DNA of 64,000 nt from positions 5,804,215-5,868,214 of the forward strand of contig WARS01000016.1 in assembly GCA_008933995.1 (NCBI GenBank), read 5' to 3'. Source of the DNA: Datnioides undecimradiatus. Lineage: Eukaryota; Chordata; Actinopteri; Lobotiformes; Datnioididae. This document shows, piece by piece, positions 48,076 through 59,489 of the stretch (the stretch's first letter is position 1; each line of letters opens with the position of its first letter). Position numbers and translations under genes: made by a program. The notes below the pieces were generated by a model, which was given only the letters and a program-made list of their open reading frames with translations, was not told the DNA's origin and made no database searches.

Positions 48076-48170
48076 TTTGGTGGCTCAGGGCTTTAAGTGG
48101 CAGACCACGTCCTCATAGGTCCCTAGTTTGAGTCTGACTGGGGACATTTGTTTTTCCTTCTTTCTCCTTT
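48076..48170 (+). mobile_element. SINE-like fragment with tRNA-like head
   Basis: TGGTGGCTCAGGGCTTTAAG (A-box-like) and GGTCCCTAGTTTGAGTCTGA (B-box-like) are spaced as in a tRNA-derived SINE head. GGGGACATTTG and a C/T-rich run follow. The head differs from the 39903 copy but the layout is the same. Loss of the B-box consensus and the lack of a foldable acceptor stem argue against a tRNA gene. Confidence 0.5.
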
Positions 48171-48689
48171 AATGCTTTGTTACCTTCGCACTTGTTTAGC
48201 AAACACGCAAAATGCCCAAAAAATAATTATGGATGTGCATTTTGCAGCAAAATTACATCTACCTCTTCACATTTCTCCCAGAAGGACGATCGTGAAAGAT
48301 GATTTCTGCACGATTTTACAGTACGCGGCACAATATGTCCTTAAATCCTGGTAAAACTACTGCCGCAGTTTAGAAATCTAATCAATCCGTACGTGGGCTC
48401 GCCACCTACACTCAGTGCGTGAGTCATAGTCTGGCAGGTGTAATGACTGTTAAACTGATTTGCTAATGAGAGCACATATGTACAATATGTACAGGAAACA
48501 AACAGGATTTCCATTAGTGATTAAGATAACTGGGTGTTATTTGAAGTTAGAGCATGTCTACACTAATTGACCGTCCCTGGAGGCTCAATCGTTAGGTGGA
48601 GGTGATGCATTATAATATTGTGTAAAGTCAAACAGAAATCCTATAAATCTCGGTCTACTGTTTGAATACACATCACTTTTTAATTCAAG

Positions 48690-48960
48690 ATGCAGCCAGT
48701 GGTGAAGAGAGTTTTTAAAAACAGGGCCAGGATGACTTCTACCGCGCTCAATGACAAACTTGGGTCGCCTCTTTTCTTCCCCAACTGTTGCGTGGATCTC
48801 TGCTCGAGCTTTCTCAGGGGAGGTGGGATTGAAGTGAGAGCTGCGCGCGCGTGCTTTACCCTCCGCCGCTGAAAGGCAGTTTCAAGATGCACAGTTCGTG
48901 ATCTGCGGCGCGCTCTCCTCCCACACAAGACACTGACGCTTCACCTTGACTTTTAAAGGG
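48690..48960. promoter_or_regulatory. CpG-dense patch
   Basis: About 17 CpGs by eye in 270 bases, including GCTGCGCGCGCGTG at about 48840 and GCGGCGCGC at about 48905. Short frames cross it on both strands, but none has a recognisable domain. It may be a promoter of an unannotated transcript or a methylation-free regulatory patch. Confidence 0.4.
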
Positions 48961-49188
48961 GACACGTCAGTGGCAGCAGACAGTCCTCGGGCCTCGGCTG
49001 CAGTGATGAGGGAGATCAATGATGAGACTAATGATGCTGTGCATGAACTGACTCTGTGAAGCGGATGGAAGAGAGAGACAGCAAGTAATGATGGTGGCAC
49101 CACAAATTGACATAACTAAACAGAGTAGCCTAAATATTAAATGCAAATATAAAAGCAGCACATGCAAATAAAATATACAATTTGTGAA

Positions 49189-49606
49189 CACTATGGCCAA
49201 AAATATGTGGACGAGTCAATTATACGCACAATGCTTTTTGCCTCTTAATACTTCACTGTATGATTCATGTACTTCAGCTTGGGGAAGGCCGAGTCAGCAG
49301 GACAAAGCCCCTGTGTACTAAGTCAGGTCCATAAAGAAACGGTTTTCTGAGTTTGTTTTGGAAGACATCGCCTGGCCCTTATCTCAACCCCATTTAAGCA
49401 CCTCTGGGATGAACTGGAACGCCGACTGTGGGCCAGACCTCATCGCACAGCACGAGTCCAAACTCACCAACGCTCTTGTGGCCGAATCGGAGCAAATCCC
49501 TGTTCCCAGATGAGTGGAGACTGTAGTAGCGTCATGTTGATGCCAATTGCTGTGGAAAACATGTGGGTGCAATGTTTTTGCCCACATGCTCTTGTCTCAT
49601 GTAGTG
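49189..49606 (+). mobile_element. Internally deleted Tc1-type transposon
   Basis: The ends form inverted repeats: CACTATGGCCAAAAATATGT (49189) and the diverged reverse partner CACATGCTCTTGTCTCATGT followed by AGTG (to 49606). The interior keeps the 3' part of a transposase. QDKAPVY (about 49301) corresponds to the second catalytic Asp block and is followed by a stop. RSIKKRF comes next. After frameshifts, LNPI then KHLWDELERRLWARPHR (about 49384-49450) corresponds to the third catalytic block. The N-terminal DNA-binding half is missing. It is about 418 bp, dead, and in the same family as the antisense copy at 56801-57095. Confidence 0.85.
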
Positions 49607-49609
49607 TAC

Positions 49610-51785
49610 ATTGAAACAAACTGAAAATCAGTATGTCTTCCTCCCATTAAGTTACTTACAAAGTTGATAAAACATCCCACTTTCCCAGATTTAACCTTTG
49701 GCTGAAGGAATTGGTGATGTCGCTGCTTTGAAGCAGCTCTGAAATGACGAGGTGATGACTGACACAATGATGTACATGTGTCGCTTACGTACACTTATTC
49801 ATAGACGGACAGACAGACAGGTGAGATCAAAGCCTGAGCAGCTGGTGGTCTCCCTCCTCTGGAGACAGACAGATGGCACGCCATTAATTAAGCAGAAACC
49901 ACAGTGGACTCAGCCCACCTGAGATTAACCGTCTCCCTGCCGCCCGGAAAATAGAGACTTCTGAGCAATCCTCAGTGAGGAAACACAGAGCATCTCACAC
50001 AGTCACACACGCACACGAAATAAAAGAACTCAGGGTATCAAAGAGCACCAAAAGACATTAAGTGTTTTATCCAATTGTAAAGCATATTAGCCAGTTTGCG
50101 ATTCAGACGGCATAACTGAAAATAAAGCTCGAAAATTTAAACAGCCTTGCCAAGAGTGAATTAACTGATAACCGAATAAATGAATTAAATGATTTTGTTA
50201 ATGCCGTGCCTCAGTTTAAGCGTGAAATATTAAATATGCTTGAATGCAATCCAAGCCCCAAAGTAATGATTATTTTGGATTCCAAAGGAACGTTTTAATA
50301 TCCATCTTGGAAATGATATGCCCTTAACATTTTTATAGTCAGCCCCCCACGCTGCGTTTGATCGTCCGTTTCAGCCAATGAGGAGTGGGTGGTGGTGCGT
50401 GCCAGCTTGTTTGGGTAAATTTCTTCCCAGTTACAAGTGGTGGCATCAGTTTGAGGAGTACTGGTAGAGCAAACCCACAAAAACAAACGAGGAGCTCTCA
50501 CAGTTCACTGTCATTCGTCTTTAATTCTCACAAAGATGTTTTAAATAGATCATAAAAGGTAAATGTTTATTAATTAAGTATTAATTAAGTATTGTGAAGC
50601 CTGAGTTCACTCTGCACTCCACAGTATTTAACTTCGCTTTCTGCAAACCATTTGTATTTCACTTGTGTTTTCTCTGACACGAGTAATTTGGGCAAAAACG
50701 AAGGAAATCACTGTTTGTTACTGTTGCTGTCACAGCTTGGTGTTTAAGGTTTTGAATGATGCACATTAGTTTGTTAACCTGTCAGCAAAAGTGTAATTTA
50801 TATGAAGCACAGCCTGCCAGTTAGTTCAGGGAGGTGACTCAAGTGACACACGCGACAAACTGCAAGGACAGTCGATCCACCGCACCCTTTACTGTCAAAC
50901 AACTCGCAGTTCCTGCTTATTATTATTTCACTCTATCACTTTACAAGTGTTGATAATTATATGATGTGATTATCATTGTAAGTCCAGTCCAACCACTTAA
51001 CATGTTAAATAATATAACTGGACTTTCTGAAGCCAGTGTTGATTCTAATTTATTAATTAAGTTTAAGTCGTTGTTCACTTTGGCTATAATATGAGAAAAC
51101 AGAAAATGCAACAATCAATAAGGACAAACAGTAGGATCGTGAACAGCACTGCATACATTAAATGCGATAATGCATTAATGACATGTAATCCACTGAAGGC
51201 AGAAAGCAGCAGAGCGGATGTTTGTGAGGGTTATATGAATTCAGTGTTTCCCCATGTAGTCTCTGCTTGAACCCACTAACTCAAATGAACTGTCCTAGTG
51301 TTGCATCTCAACAAAACTTGCCCAGCTCCTGCAGGTGTATGTATAAATAATACTTTTGTATCACTCCTATACAACCGACCTCCTGACCCCCACAGTGTCC
51401 AGTGGGATTAAGGCTTTGGTGAGAGGCAAATCATAAACTGACAATGTTTGTAGAGAGTAGAAGTGAGTCACAATTCTGAATTCGCAGGCGTACATCTCTA
51501 CGCTCCTATCCAACCAGGACTTAATTTAAAAATCTGAAGCATGGCAGGAAACATTATAGGGGGTCAAGATACCAGGTCAGCGAATTAATGTTAAGATGGT
51601 TTACATTCTCTTGCTGTCCAAAGTGTCCTTGTTAGCAGCTCTGAGCAGCTCTTTAATCCGCTCACTATCATAAGTAAACTGTTGGCCCCTTGTGTTTGGT
51701 GAAACCAACACAACAGACTCAGTTTACAATGGAGCTTATGTTTTATCTTAAACAGCAAGTTTTCCCTGGTGTGCTCATATAGCAC
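49610..51785. other. Non-coding stretch, nothing recognised
   Basis: No coding frame or transposon. A short GACA run lies at about 49804-49821. A 12-bp tandem pair (TATTAATTAAG twice) lies at about 50568. Confidence 0.45.
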
Positions 51786-51789
51786 ATAG

Positions 51790-52258
51790 AATGATTATGA
51801 GACAATAGACCCCTGGGCACAGACGTGTAAGGGCCCCCTCGCCCCTCCTACATTGGAGCACAGCCAAGTAGAAAGAAAGACAGTGTTGTTTTGTAGTGGT
51901 TTTCCATCTCCTTGTGGTTGCTTTGTGTCTCTTTTTGTGTCTCTGTAGATATTTTGCATCTTTTTGTGTCTCTTTAAGACACTTTTGTGCAGTTTTATAC
52001 AACCTTGTTGTCATTTTTCATCTCTTTGTCGTAGTTAAAGAGAGTTTTTTGCGTCTCTTCGTGGAAGTTTTGTGTCTCTGTGGATGTTTAGCTTTTTTTG
52101 TGGTTTGAATCTTGTGCATGTTTTTTGTCTCTTTGTGGTTGAATAATTGATTCAGGCACAGAAGTGTCGCTTCAAACCAATGTTCAGGCCCAGGGGATAA
52201 ATGACCCCCTGGGCCCCTGTGTCTGTGCCCAGTAGGCCTGTTCAATAATCCATTCATG
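51790..52258 (+). mobile_element. Fold-back type element with long imperfect inverted ends
   Basis: The left end (about 51790-51840, CTGGGCACAGACGTGTAAGG, then GCCCC) pairs with the right end (about 52200-52258, GGGCCCCTGTGTCTGTGCCC, then AGTAGGCC). Together they form an imperfect inverted repeat of roughly 50 bases. The interior is a degenerate tandem array with no transposase. I recall similar CTGGGCACAG-flanked arrays in other percomorphs, but I have no family name. No clear target-site duplication was found. Confidence 0.6.
51895..52140 (+). repeat. Degenerate TTTGTGTCTCTTTGTGG minisatellite
   Basis: Around ten imperfect units of about 18-28 bases built on TTTGTGTCTCT plus a variable TTGTGGTTG part. 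On the opposite strand it gives a Lys/Thr/His-rich pseudo-protein, which explains the long minus-strand frames here. The variable unit length and decay argue against a CRISPR array. Confidence 0.85.
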
Positions 52259-52259
52259 T

Positions 52260-54130
52260 AAATACACACAATAAATCTGTTTTATATAACTTGGCTGACT
52301 GAAATGTATATATATTTTTTATTTACTAAGAGTTCTTTAAAGGAAATATAGATATTCTAAACATGGAAACATCAGTTGTTGTGTAATGGTCCTCGAACAG
52401 ATACATTTTTGAAGTAACTTCTCCTGAAGCTGGGTCATTTCTGTCAAGTCACTGTTATTTTTAGCATCCTGTGAATACCACTTACCGCTGGCTAATGTCT
52501 TGTCTGTGCATGCTGCAATCTATCAGCTGCCCAGTTGGAGGAGGGAGCTGCAGCGAACCCCCTACGTGCTCAGGAGCTCCTGCCATGGATTCCCCACAGA
52601 TCGAGCCGGTCGACTCCCCTTCACTTACCTGCGAGAGCCTGTCTTCTCACGTCAGCTCAGAGCTGTGCAGCCCAGCTTGAAGGCAACACCCCCCGATTCT
52701 CAATAAGAGGAAGGCTGTGTGTGTGCATCTATCAGGTTGGTGTACAGAGCTCCTGTCAGACAGTAAACAATACGTCAGCTGGTGCTGACTCTGGACGCTG
52801 TCAGTCTGGAGTTGATGTGAGAGCAAAGGCCATGACATGACTGAGCTGTTGTTTTGTTATCACTGAAAACAATGTGTTCCGTGTTGTCATATTTGAATAC
52901 TGAAAACGTCCGTCGCACGTCAGGACGATTTTTTTTCTTTACATTGTGGCTCTCGCAGAGGAATACAGTCACTTTATAAAAATATGGTAATTTCACTATT
53001 TGAATAATAAATTCATGAACTGATTTTGTGAAAATGTTTTTTATTTAACCGGCCAATTACTGTTTGTCACGTCCTGGAATCTCTTTGAAACAAATCAAGT
53101 CAGTGATTAGAGCTGTCGGGAGCTTACTGATTGCCAGCACTTAATGAAACACTTCAAAATAATGGCGACTCCTTCAATGAAGCAACACTGAAGAGAAATA
53201 CAAAAGGAGGGAAACAAAGGGGAAACAACAGGAGTAAAACAACAGCAAATGAACTTTTAATATGAACCGTAATTAGTTCTGCTGAGTTCCAGTCCCTGTA
53301 GTGGCCTTGACAGGGCCAGTGGCACACATCGATTCTGTCAGAAGATGTGGCGAGAGCTCCCACAGGCGGCGCGGCTCTGGGCGCTGTTGTTCTTGTCATT
53401 GCCATCATATCACAAGTGTCCCCTCAGTCCCTGTCCAATTAGAAGCCACTGTGGGCCCAAACCTCAAACAGCGATGTTGCAGAACCCACGGCTGGAGTAG
53501 GTGGAGGAAAAAATATTGCGGAGGAGAGGACATTTAATTTACTCACATCGCTTTTAGAACATTCCCTGTTTTGTAAATGCAATTCAGTCAGAGACACTTA
53601 GATCAAGGAACCAAGTATTTTATAGCAAATGGCTGTACAGCTAGATTAAATGAAAAAGGGTCTGCTATGAGCGAGCTCTCAGTCCAAGCAGCAAGGAGGT
53701 TTCGGCTGGAAGAACTAATCCCTCTTTAATAAACACGTAAACAAACATTAAGAGTCAACAATACCGAAAACTTATCACGTAAGGTGGAGGTTTGGAGGGC
53801 GGAGGGAGCCGCTGCAGCAAACACAACTGGCATAAGGACTGGAGCAGACTAGTCAGTAAGAAGCTGCCACGTATGATAGGATGTTATTAATCAGCTGGTG
53901 GCCAAGCAGCTGATGAATGAGAAAACGATTGCAGCGCATGAATGAAGCAGATGAAGCAGCTAATATGGGACTTAACCTGAATTAGGGTTTAAAACGTACA
54001 TGTGTGCATCTTTAAAATGCCAGCAAATAGTGAAAAAGATTCCTTTTTAGCCTGAACTAAAAATCACTAATCACTAAAAATCCTGAAATATTCAGCAAAA
54101 TATCACACGGAATAAAGAAATTCTTGCAAA
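52260..54130. other. Non-coding stretch, nothing recognised
   Basis: 52500-52700 is relatively GC-rich with frames on both strands, but no domain was recognised. A minus-strand donor-like CTCGCAG/GTAAGTGA lies near 52626, without a convincing exon attached. Confidence 0.4.
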
Positions 54131-54149
54131 AAACAGAAAATATTTGTTT

Positions 54150-54240
54150 GAAAAATTGCTTTTGAAGAACATCTCAGTGGTTTTAAGATTTGTATGCCAT
54201 TCGACTAATTGATTGATTGATCGATTCATTGTTTCAACCC
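54150..54240 (+). mobile_element. Possible tail of a family A element
   Basis: TTCGACTAATTGATTGATTG, then ATCGATTCATTGTTTCAACC, resembles the ATTA-rich terminus of family A. The evidence is short and AT-rich, so chance is possible. Confidence 0.3.
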
Positions 54241-55175
54241 GGTTCAGGCTCAATGTGCCGAACCCTGCCTCAGTGATTTGTAAACATTTAAGGTCATTGT
54301 TAGAGAAGTTTTTTAGAATTAACTGTGAAATGTAGCATTAGTCATACAGAAAAGGGAACCTATGTTTAATACAGTGTATGACTCATTTGAGTTTAACAGA
54401 AACCACAAAAAGACAATGTCATAAAACTATGCATAACTATTTAACAACCATATAATTCAAAGGATGCTCTCTTTGGATAATTCATAAGGTTTTAATGAGT
54501 GGAAACAAAAAGATCCATTTAAACCCAAATAAATATTAATTTACTAGTTGAAAACTTTACTCTCCATATTTGATGAACTGCATGATTGCCAAGACAAACT
54601 GAGCTGCTGTGCACTAAAAATGGTCTCTTTGAAAGAAAAGGTCATGCTTGAACGTAAATCATTTGATCTTCTTTCCTATAATTAAAAAAAGATTAAAAAG
54701 TCCTTTCCAGGAACCTTCCAGAGAAGTTACAGTCACATATCGGTTCCTTTCTAAGAAATTACGCAGAAACTATGGGAGAGCATCGACTTTTAAAAACAAC
54801 AGAACTACATCCCAACTCAAAGGGCAAAAATCAATCAGATGGAGCAGTAGGGATCCAAAATAATCAAATGTTGCGTTCTTTCTGTACACAAATACAGGAG
54901 TGTAGACATAAGTCAGATCTAGTGGGCAAACTCTCTCGCATGGCATGACCTTTCATGTTAAGTTATTCACATTCCAGTGCTAAATGTCACCAAATGTCAC
55001 ATCAAGACCCCTGTATTCCAGCTCGTCAAGTCACAGGCAGAGATGTGAAATATGATTATAAACAACAAAAAGGTCTGAGACAACATTAAGAGCAACACTG
55101 TTACGTTGCTTGAAACTAAAACTGTGGTTTAGCCAATTAGAGCCCTGGTGCTGAGAACTGTGGGGAGATGTTTAA

Positions 55176-55715
55176 GGAATCAATAGCAAGCTAATTTCAT
55201 GCAGGGCACAGAGCATGGAGCCAAGCCTGGTGATTATGTTTGAGAACACCGAGGTAAATAAAGAGTGTTTACCCGTGTATTTATACATCTCAAAAACCAA
55301 ATTCCTGGCTAGGAACACAGTGGCATTATACACTCTAATTGAAAGACTTGACAAATATGCTGTCTGCATTCACAAGCTTAGCATTGATTCAGAGGGAACG
55401 AGAACGGGACTGAAGCTTTGCTGCAAAGCAGCGTTTTATAGAGACCATTGTCAAGAAAACAGTCTTAAGTTCACAGCGAGAATCTCGCAGCTTATTCTCA
55501 GTCAGGTCAGGTTTGCTGTTCAGTCTCTCGATGAGACCTTGGCTTCAGAGCCTCAGATGTTTTCGCACTCCAGGACCAGCCAAGAATCTCAAGTGGTCAT
55601 GAAACACATTTTGATTGACAGTGTTTTGTCACTCCATCACTTTGCATTTAGAGCTCAAAACAAAGAGGAGAAACATGCCAAGGTGGCTGAAAGGAACTGG
55701 GGTGCTGAAATGTAG
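55176..55715 (+). other. Longest open frame in the window, unrecognised
   Basis: The frame is open from 55176 and has an ATG at 55215, giving 166 codons. The start reads MEPSLVIMFENTEVNKECLP. It is Ser/Lys-rich with scattered Cys, and I see no signal peptide, transmembrane segment or repeats. I recognise no family. Flanking splice motifs are weak, and an isolated frame of this length is plausible by chance in 64 kb on six frames. I lean against a gene. Confidence 0.15.
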
Positions 55716-56420
55716 GACAAGAGTATTTAGAGGCCACAAATAGTAACCGAGTGTGAAAAGGTAGGGGCTGTTTCTTCTTTGTCCACAGCTACTTGAGTGA
55801 GCTTTGCTTCCAAAATCATGAAACTTTTACATCAATGCAATGGTACATACCATTATATGTAACACCCATGCTCACTATAAAAGTAATACCCGCATCCATG
55901 AGTTGAAGCATTTGGTTAATCAAAGCTAATGTCTGTGTTTCAGGTTTAATTAGCTAAAATACTGACTAAAATATCAGAGCAACAAAAATAACTATAACCT
56001 TATTCTAAATGCATCAACACAAGGAAGTCATCAGGCGAACTTTCCCTGCAGCATTAAAAGATGTGTGGAAATCAAGTTTGATATGACTTTTTCAAAGAAA
56101 CTAACACAGCTCCACGGAGACTAAATATGTGGTGTCTGAACTGCCAGAACATAGATTTCCACGTCCTTCATCCATCAAGGAAAAAGAAGTTTCATACTTG
56201 AAAAACGTTTCCCTGCTGAAAATAGCTCAAGAGTTCTACAGCATTGCAGGGAGCTTGTTGATGGTCCTTATTATATACTTGAGTTGGATATATTTTATGT
56301 CATGTGTCAAGTGTTTCAGTGGTTGCACACACACAACTGCGGCAACGCAACAATGTCCCCTCAGCAACTCATGGATGAACTCTGTAGTATCTCTGAAAGG
56401 TTTCGTCGCAGGATTGTCCA

Positions 56421-56604
56421 GTCCCAGTTTCAAAAACAGTTAGGACGCAGTGTACAAGGTTAATAAAAACCAAATCCATTGATTTGCAAATTCTTTTGCT
56501 CCATATTTGTGCTGTATTCAATTAAACGTCAAATGGATTTGAGAAACTGTTTTTACCAACATTTTGCAAATCATTCCACCTTGGAAATGGAATCCGGGTT
56601 GTAC
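56421..56604 (+). mobile_element. Short decayed DNA element
   Basis: The left part has CAAAAACAGTTAGGACGCAG, then CATTGATTTGCAAATTC. The right part, read as reverse complement, has GTACAACCCGGATTCCAT and ATGATTTGCAAAATG. Both halves thus carry GATTTGCAAAT-type motifs near ends that resemble a widespread teleost MITE. It is about 184 bp with no coding content. Confidence 0.55.
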
Positions 56605-56800
56605 TTTAAGGCAATCGTGAATAAAAAGTCACACATGATGACACATGAGTGGGTCCATTTACTGGGGAGAAGTTGGGAAGTGGACCTTTGAGCTTATATT
56701 TTTATGCATATTGTTTCCAGGTTCAAAAGTTTTTGGCAACCACACCACAGATGAAAACCCCAGTTTTACAGGTTTTTTTTGCCTGTAAGCTTACAGTTTA

Positions 56801-57095
56801 CAGCAAAGGTATTATGGACACCAACATGTTATTATTGAATGTCTGATATACCTCTACTACGGCCTCCACTCTTCTGTGAAGGCTTTCCACCAGATTTTGG
56901 AAGCTGGCTGCAGGGATTTGCACCCGTTCAGCCACAAGAGCATTAGTGAGATCAGGTACTGATGTTGGGTGCCGAGGTCTGGCATGGTCAGTTCATCCCA
57001 AAGGTGCTGAATGGAGTTGAGGTCCCGGCTCTGTGCAAGTCAGTTTCTTCCACAACAAGGTCAGAAAAGCATTTCTTCACCTCGATGGTGCATGC
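56801..57095 (-). mobile_element. Truncated Tc1-type transposon, antisense
   Basis: Read on the minus strand, a fragment of the transposase translates as AQSRDLNSIQHLWDEL, the third catalytic block. The frame continues to FTEEWRP and then a stop. The pattern matches the copy at 49189-49606. CAGCAAAGGTATTATGGACA at 56801 resembles the GGCCAAAAATATGTGGAC inverted end of that copy. The other end and the N-terminal half are lost. Changes inside the catalytic block (R for P, Q for E) show decay. Confidence 0.8.
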
Positions 57096-57195
57096 TGGAA
57101 ATACCACAAAATCCCACAAAATAGGAAAAGCGCAGTTGGAACTGATGGAAGTAGTTCAGGAAATGTTGTGTTTAGTTGCTAAAAATAAGCTGGTC

Positions 57196-57396
57196 TCTGC
57201 TTTTCATGTTATGATTTGCTGTTTTATTTGTCTTAGATGATAAGAAACTGAATATCTTTGAATTTTGGACAACTGGGCTTTGGAAACTTGTGATGGGAAT
57301 TATCCATCATTATCCTACATTTTAAATAATTAAACAATTAAGCCAGAAATAATCAGTTTGTTAAATCAGTATAAAAATAATCACTTGATGCAGCTT
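57196..57396 (-). mobile_element. Family A element, antisense
   Basis: Plus-strand blocks are ATGATTTGCTGTTTTATTTG, AGAAACTGAATATCTTTGAA, GGGCTTTGGAAACTTGTGAT and finally AAAATAATCACTTGATGCAG. In reverse order and strand they correspond to the body of the copies at 14908-15144 and 62762-62946. It directly abuts the Tc1 relic region. Confidence 0.6.
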
Positions 57397-57399
57397 TAC

Positions 57400-59180
57400 A
57401 TGTTTTTGTCCAAAATAGTACAGTATGCTATAGCATTCAGATTCCAAACCATTAAAAACTGCCTGACTTTAACAAAGAGCAGTATACGGAAAGGTTTGTT
57501 CACATCGATTTGGTCATGTATTATCTGAATAACATCTTAACCTACCATGCAAGATTTTACTTTAATATATTAATCTTTAATGCATATACCTCAGTTTATG
57601 GGTTTGAATGATTGTTCTCACTATGTTTTGCATTTAGAAGACTAAGAAAGGCATCTGAGTTTATTAATGGCGCTCTGACTGAAACAGATATTTGGCGTTC
57701 TCTCTCGGGTTCGGTCCTCATACAGCCTCTAATGGGTGTGGGTGTGCGTATGTGTGTGTTCAGAAATGTCAACCAGGAGGCTGAATGAAAATCGCATCCG
57801 GCTGTAATTATGAAAAATGGCAGCGTGTTCATCCTGAAGTGAGGCGTCATTACAGGCTTGAGTCTGTGAGACAGAGCGAGAGATGAGAGAATGAGCAGGA
57901 GAGGGACAGAGCGAGGAGAGAGATGGAGGTGAATGTGCATCCATTAGATGAAGAGCATGGCGTTATTAGCCGCTGTGGCTTAGTTGCAGGCCATTATGTT
58001 TCCAGCCACATGGAAAATATGGAACTAAATACTGGACGAGTGAAACATTAGGTGCTGCGGCGCACTCAGCAGCAGAAAACTGATTCAGAAAACACACAGA
58101 GCAACTGAGAGAAGATGTTATATTCCCAGAACTGGTGGTGTCAGGTCACCTAAAAGTGATGAGAGACTTGTAGGTTTGGTGATGAAAAGAGCAGCTACTG
58201 TTTTAACACTGTCATCTGTCTTGAGGGGAGAAGTCGAGCTGATGCTTTCTGAATTCAAAGTGAAAGCCTCTGGATTTTCACTTTATTCAAGTTTGATTTT
58301 GATCTTCTGAGTCAGCCATGTGCCGGGACTCTGAGCTGTAAACACAATTGACCACCTTTTTAGTTGTTGCAACAAGTTGTCTCTTCGAAATGTGTAGACA
58401 TTTTTTAGAAAATGAGTACATGATTTCAGACATAAAGTGGCAAAATCAGGTTCTCATTTTAGCAAGTGATTATTTATTTTGCGAAAATGTTAAATGTGGC
58501 TCGCAGATTCATTCAGGCGTAGCTAGCTTATGAAGCTAACATCAGTTCATTGGTGAGTTGTTTGCAGGTGACTTTTGGACATTCCAACTCACATTTCAAA
58601 AAAAAGAAGTCGATAAAAGGCGTCTAAACTTCAAACTTGATAGCTAAATGTATGACATTATGCTAAAGCTGCATGTATAGGCAAAAAGTTCATACTAGAA
58701 GAGGAGTAAATAGACAGGTAGCTTTGTACAGTGCAGTGTTTTAGACTCTAGCTGATTTAAGATAAGTAAAAAGACGGTTCTTCTTCCTAACATAACCCTT
58801 TCAGGGAGCCTGGTTAACATACTTAAACAAGACAGAAGTTTGCTAATGTATGTTTGTTCCCCTTTTCAAACATGTTTCACTTTTAAGATGAGAATTTCCA
58901 AATGCAACATTATCTCAAACGATGAGTCCTACTGTGGTGTCTAAAGTCTTTACTTTCTTCAGATCCAATAAACAGCAGGACAAAGCTGCTATTCCCATCC
59001 CAAACTCTGATTAGCACATGATGGGAACCTGTAACCTCACAGTACAGGTATATAATGCTCTGTAGCCTTGAAAGGAACCCTGTAGGTAGTAAGCTTGTTA
59101 GCTGCTAACAATTGATATGCTAATGTTCACATTTTTTGTGAGAGCAGACAAAGCCACTGTTTAATCCATTCCTCTCTTCC
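57400..59180. other. Non-coding stretch, nothing recognised
   Basis: No gene. A purine-rich GAGA-like run lies at about 57868-57925, and a short GT/CA-like run near 57738-57760. The minus-strand frames here are partly created by those runs. Confidence 0.45.
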
Positions 59181-59184
59181 TTCT

Positions 59185-59217
59185 AGATAGACAGATAGAC
59201 AGACAGACGGACAGATA
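59185..59217 (+). repeat. (GATA/GACA)n short microsatellite
   Basis: Alternating AGATAGAC and AGACAGAC units. Confidence 0.95.
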
Positions 59218-59265
59218 GTTGGATGGATGCAGAAATACATCCCTATCCGTCACAGATATCATTAC

Positions 59266-59480
59266 CTCAAAGTCATTTGCCACCTGTCAAAGGAAATTGC
59301 TTTCATATTATTAGCACACCATCACTTTCTCTATTTGGAAAATTCTTCATAATGTATTAATGATCATTTTTCAAATCGGCCATTATTTTCATAATACCAA
59401 ATTAGATTTTATAACTTGCCACTAACCGGAATGAATGAATTATGCTTGAGGACTGCCACTTCAAAGAAATTTGTCAGGTA
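59266..59480. other. Candidate conserved non-coding element
   Basis: A repeat-free block with CAAAGTCATTTGCCACCTGTC (E-box), CATAATGTATTAATGATCAT, GGCCATTATTTTCATAATAC and GAATGAATTATGC. It has dense homeodomain cores and little simple sequence. Conservation was not measured. Confidence 0.3.
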
Positions 59481-59489
59481 AGGAAAAAA

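Noticed and set aside
48076-48150. tRNA gene
   Set aside because: A-box- and B-box-like motifs are present but degenerate, no clover-leaf acceptor stem closes, and the flank continues as a SINE.
51895-52140. CRISPR-like repeated array
   Set aside because: Units vary in length and sequence, spacers are absent, and the DNA is vertebrate.
51775-52269. Lys/Thr/His-rich minus-strand proteins
   Set aside because: They are translations of the degenerate TTTGTGTCTC minisatellite, not a gene.
57596-57944. 114-codon minus-strand frame with a Ser/Leu-rich start
   Set aside because: Produced in part by the purine-rich GAGA tract and CA repeat on that strand.
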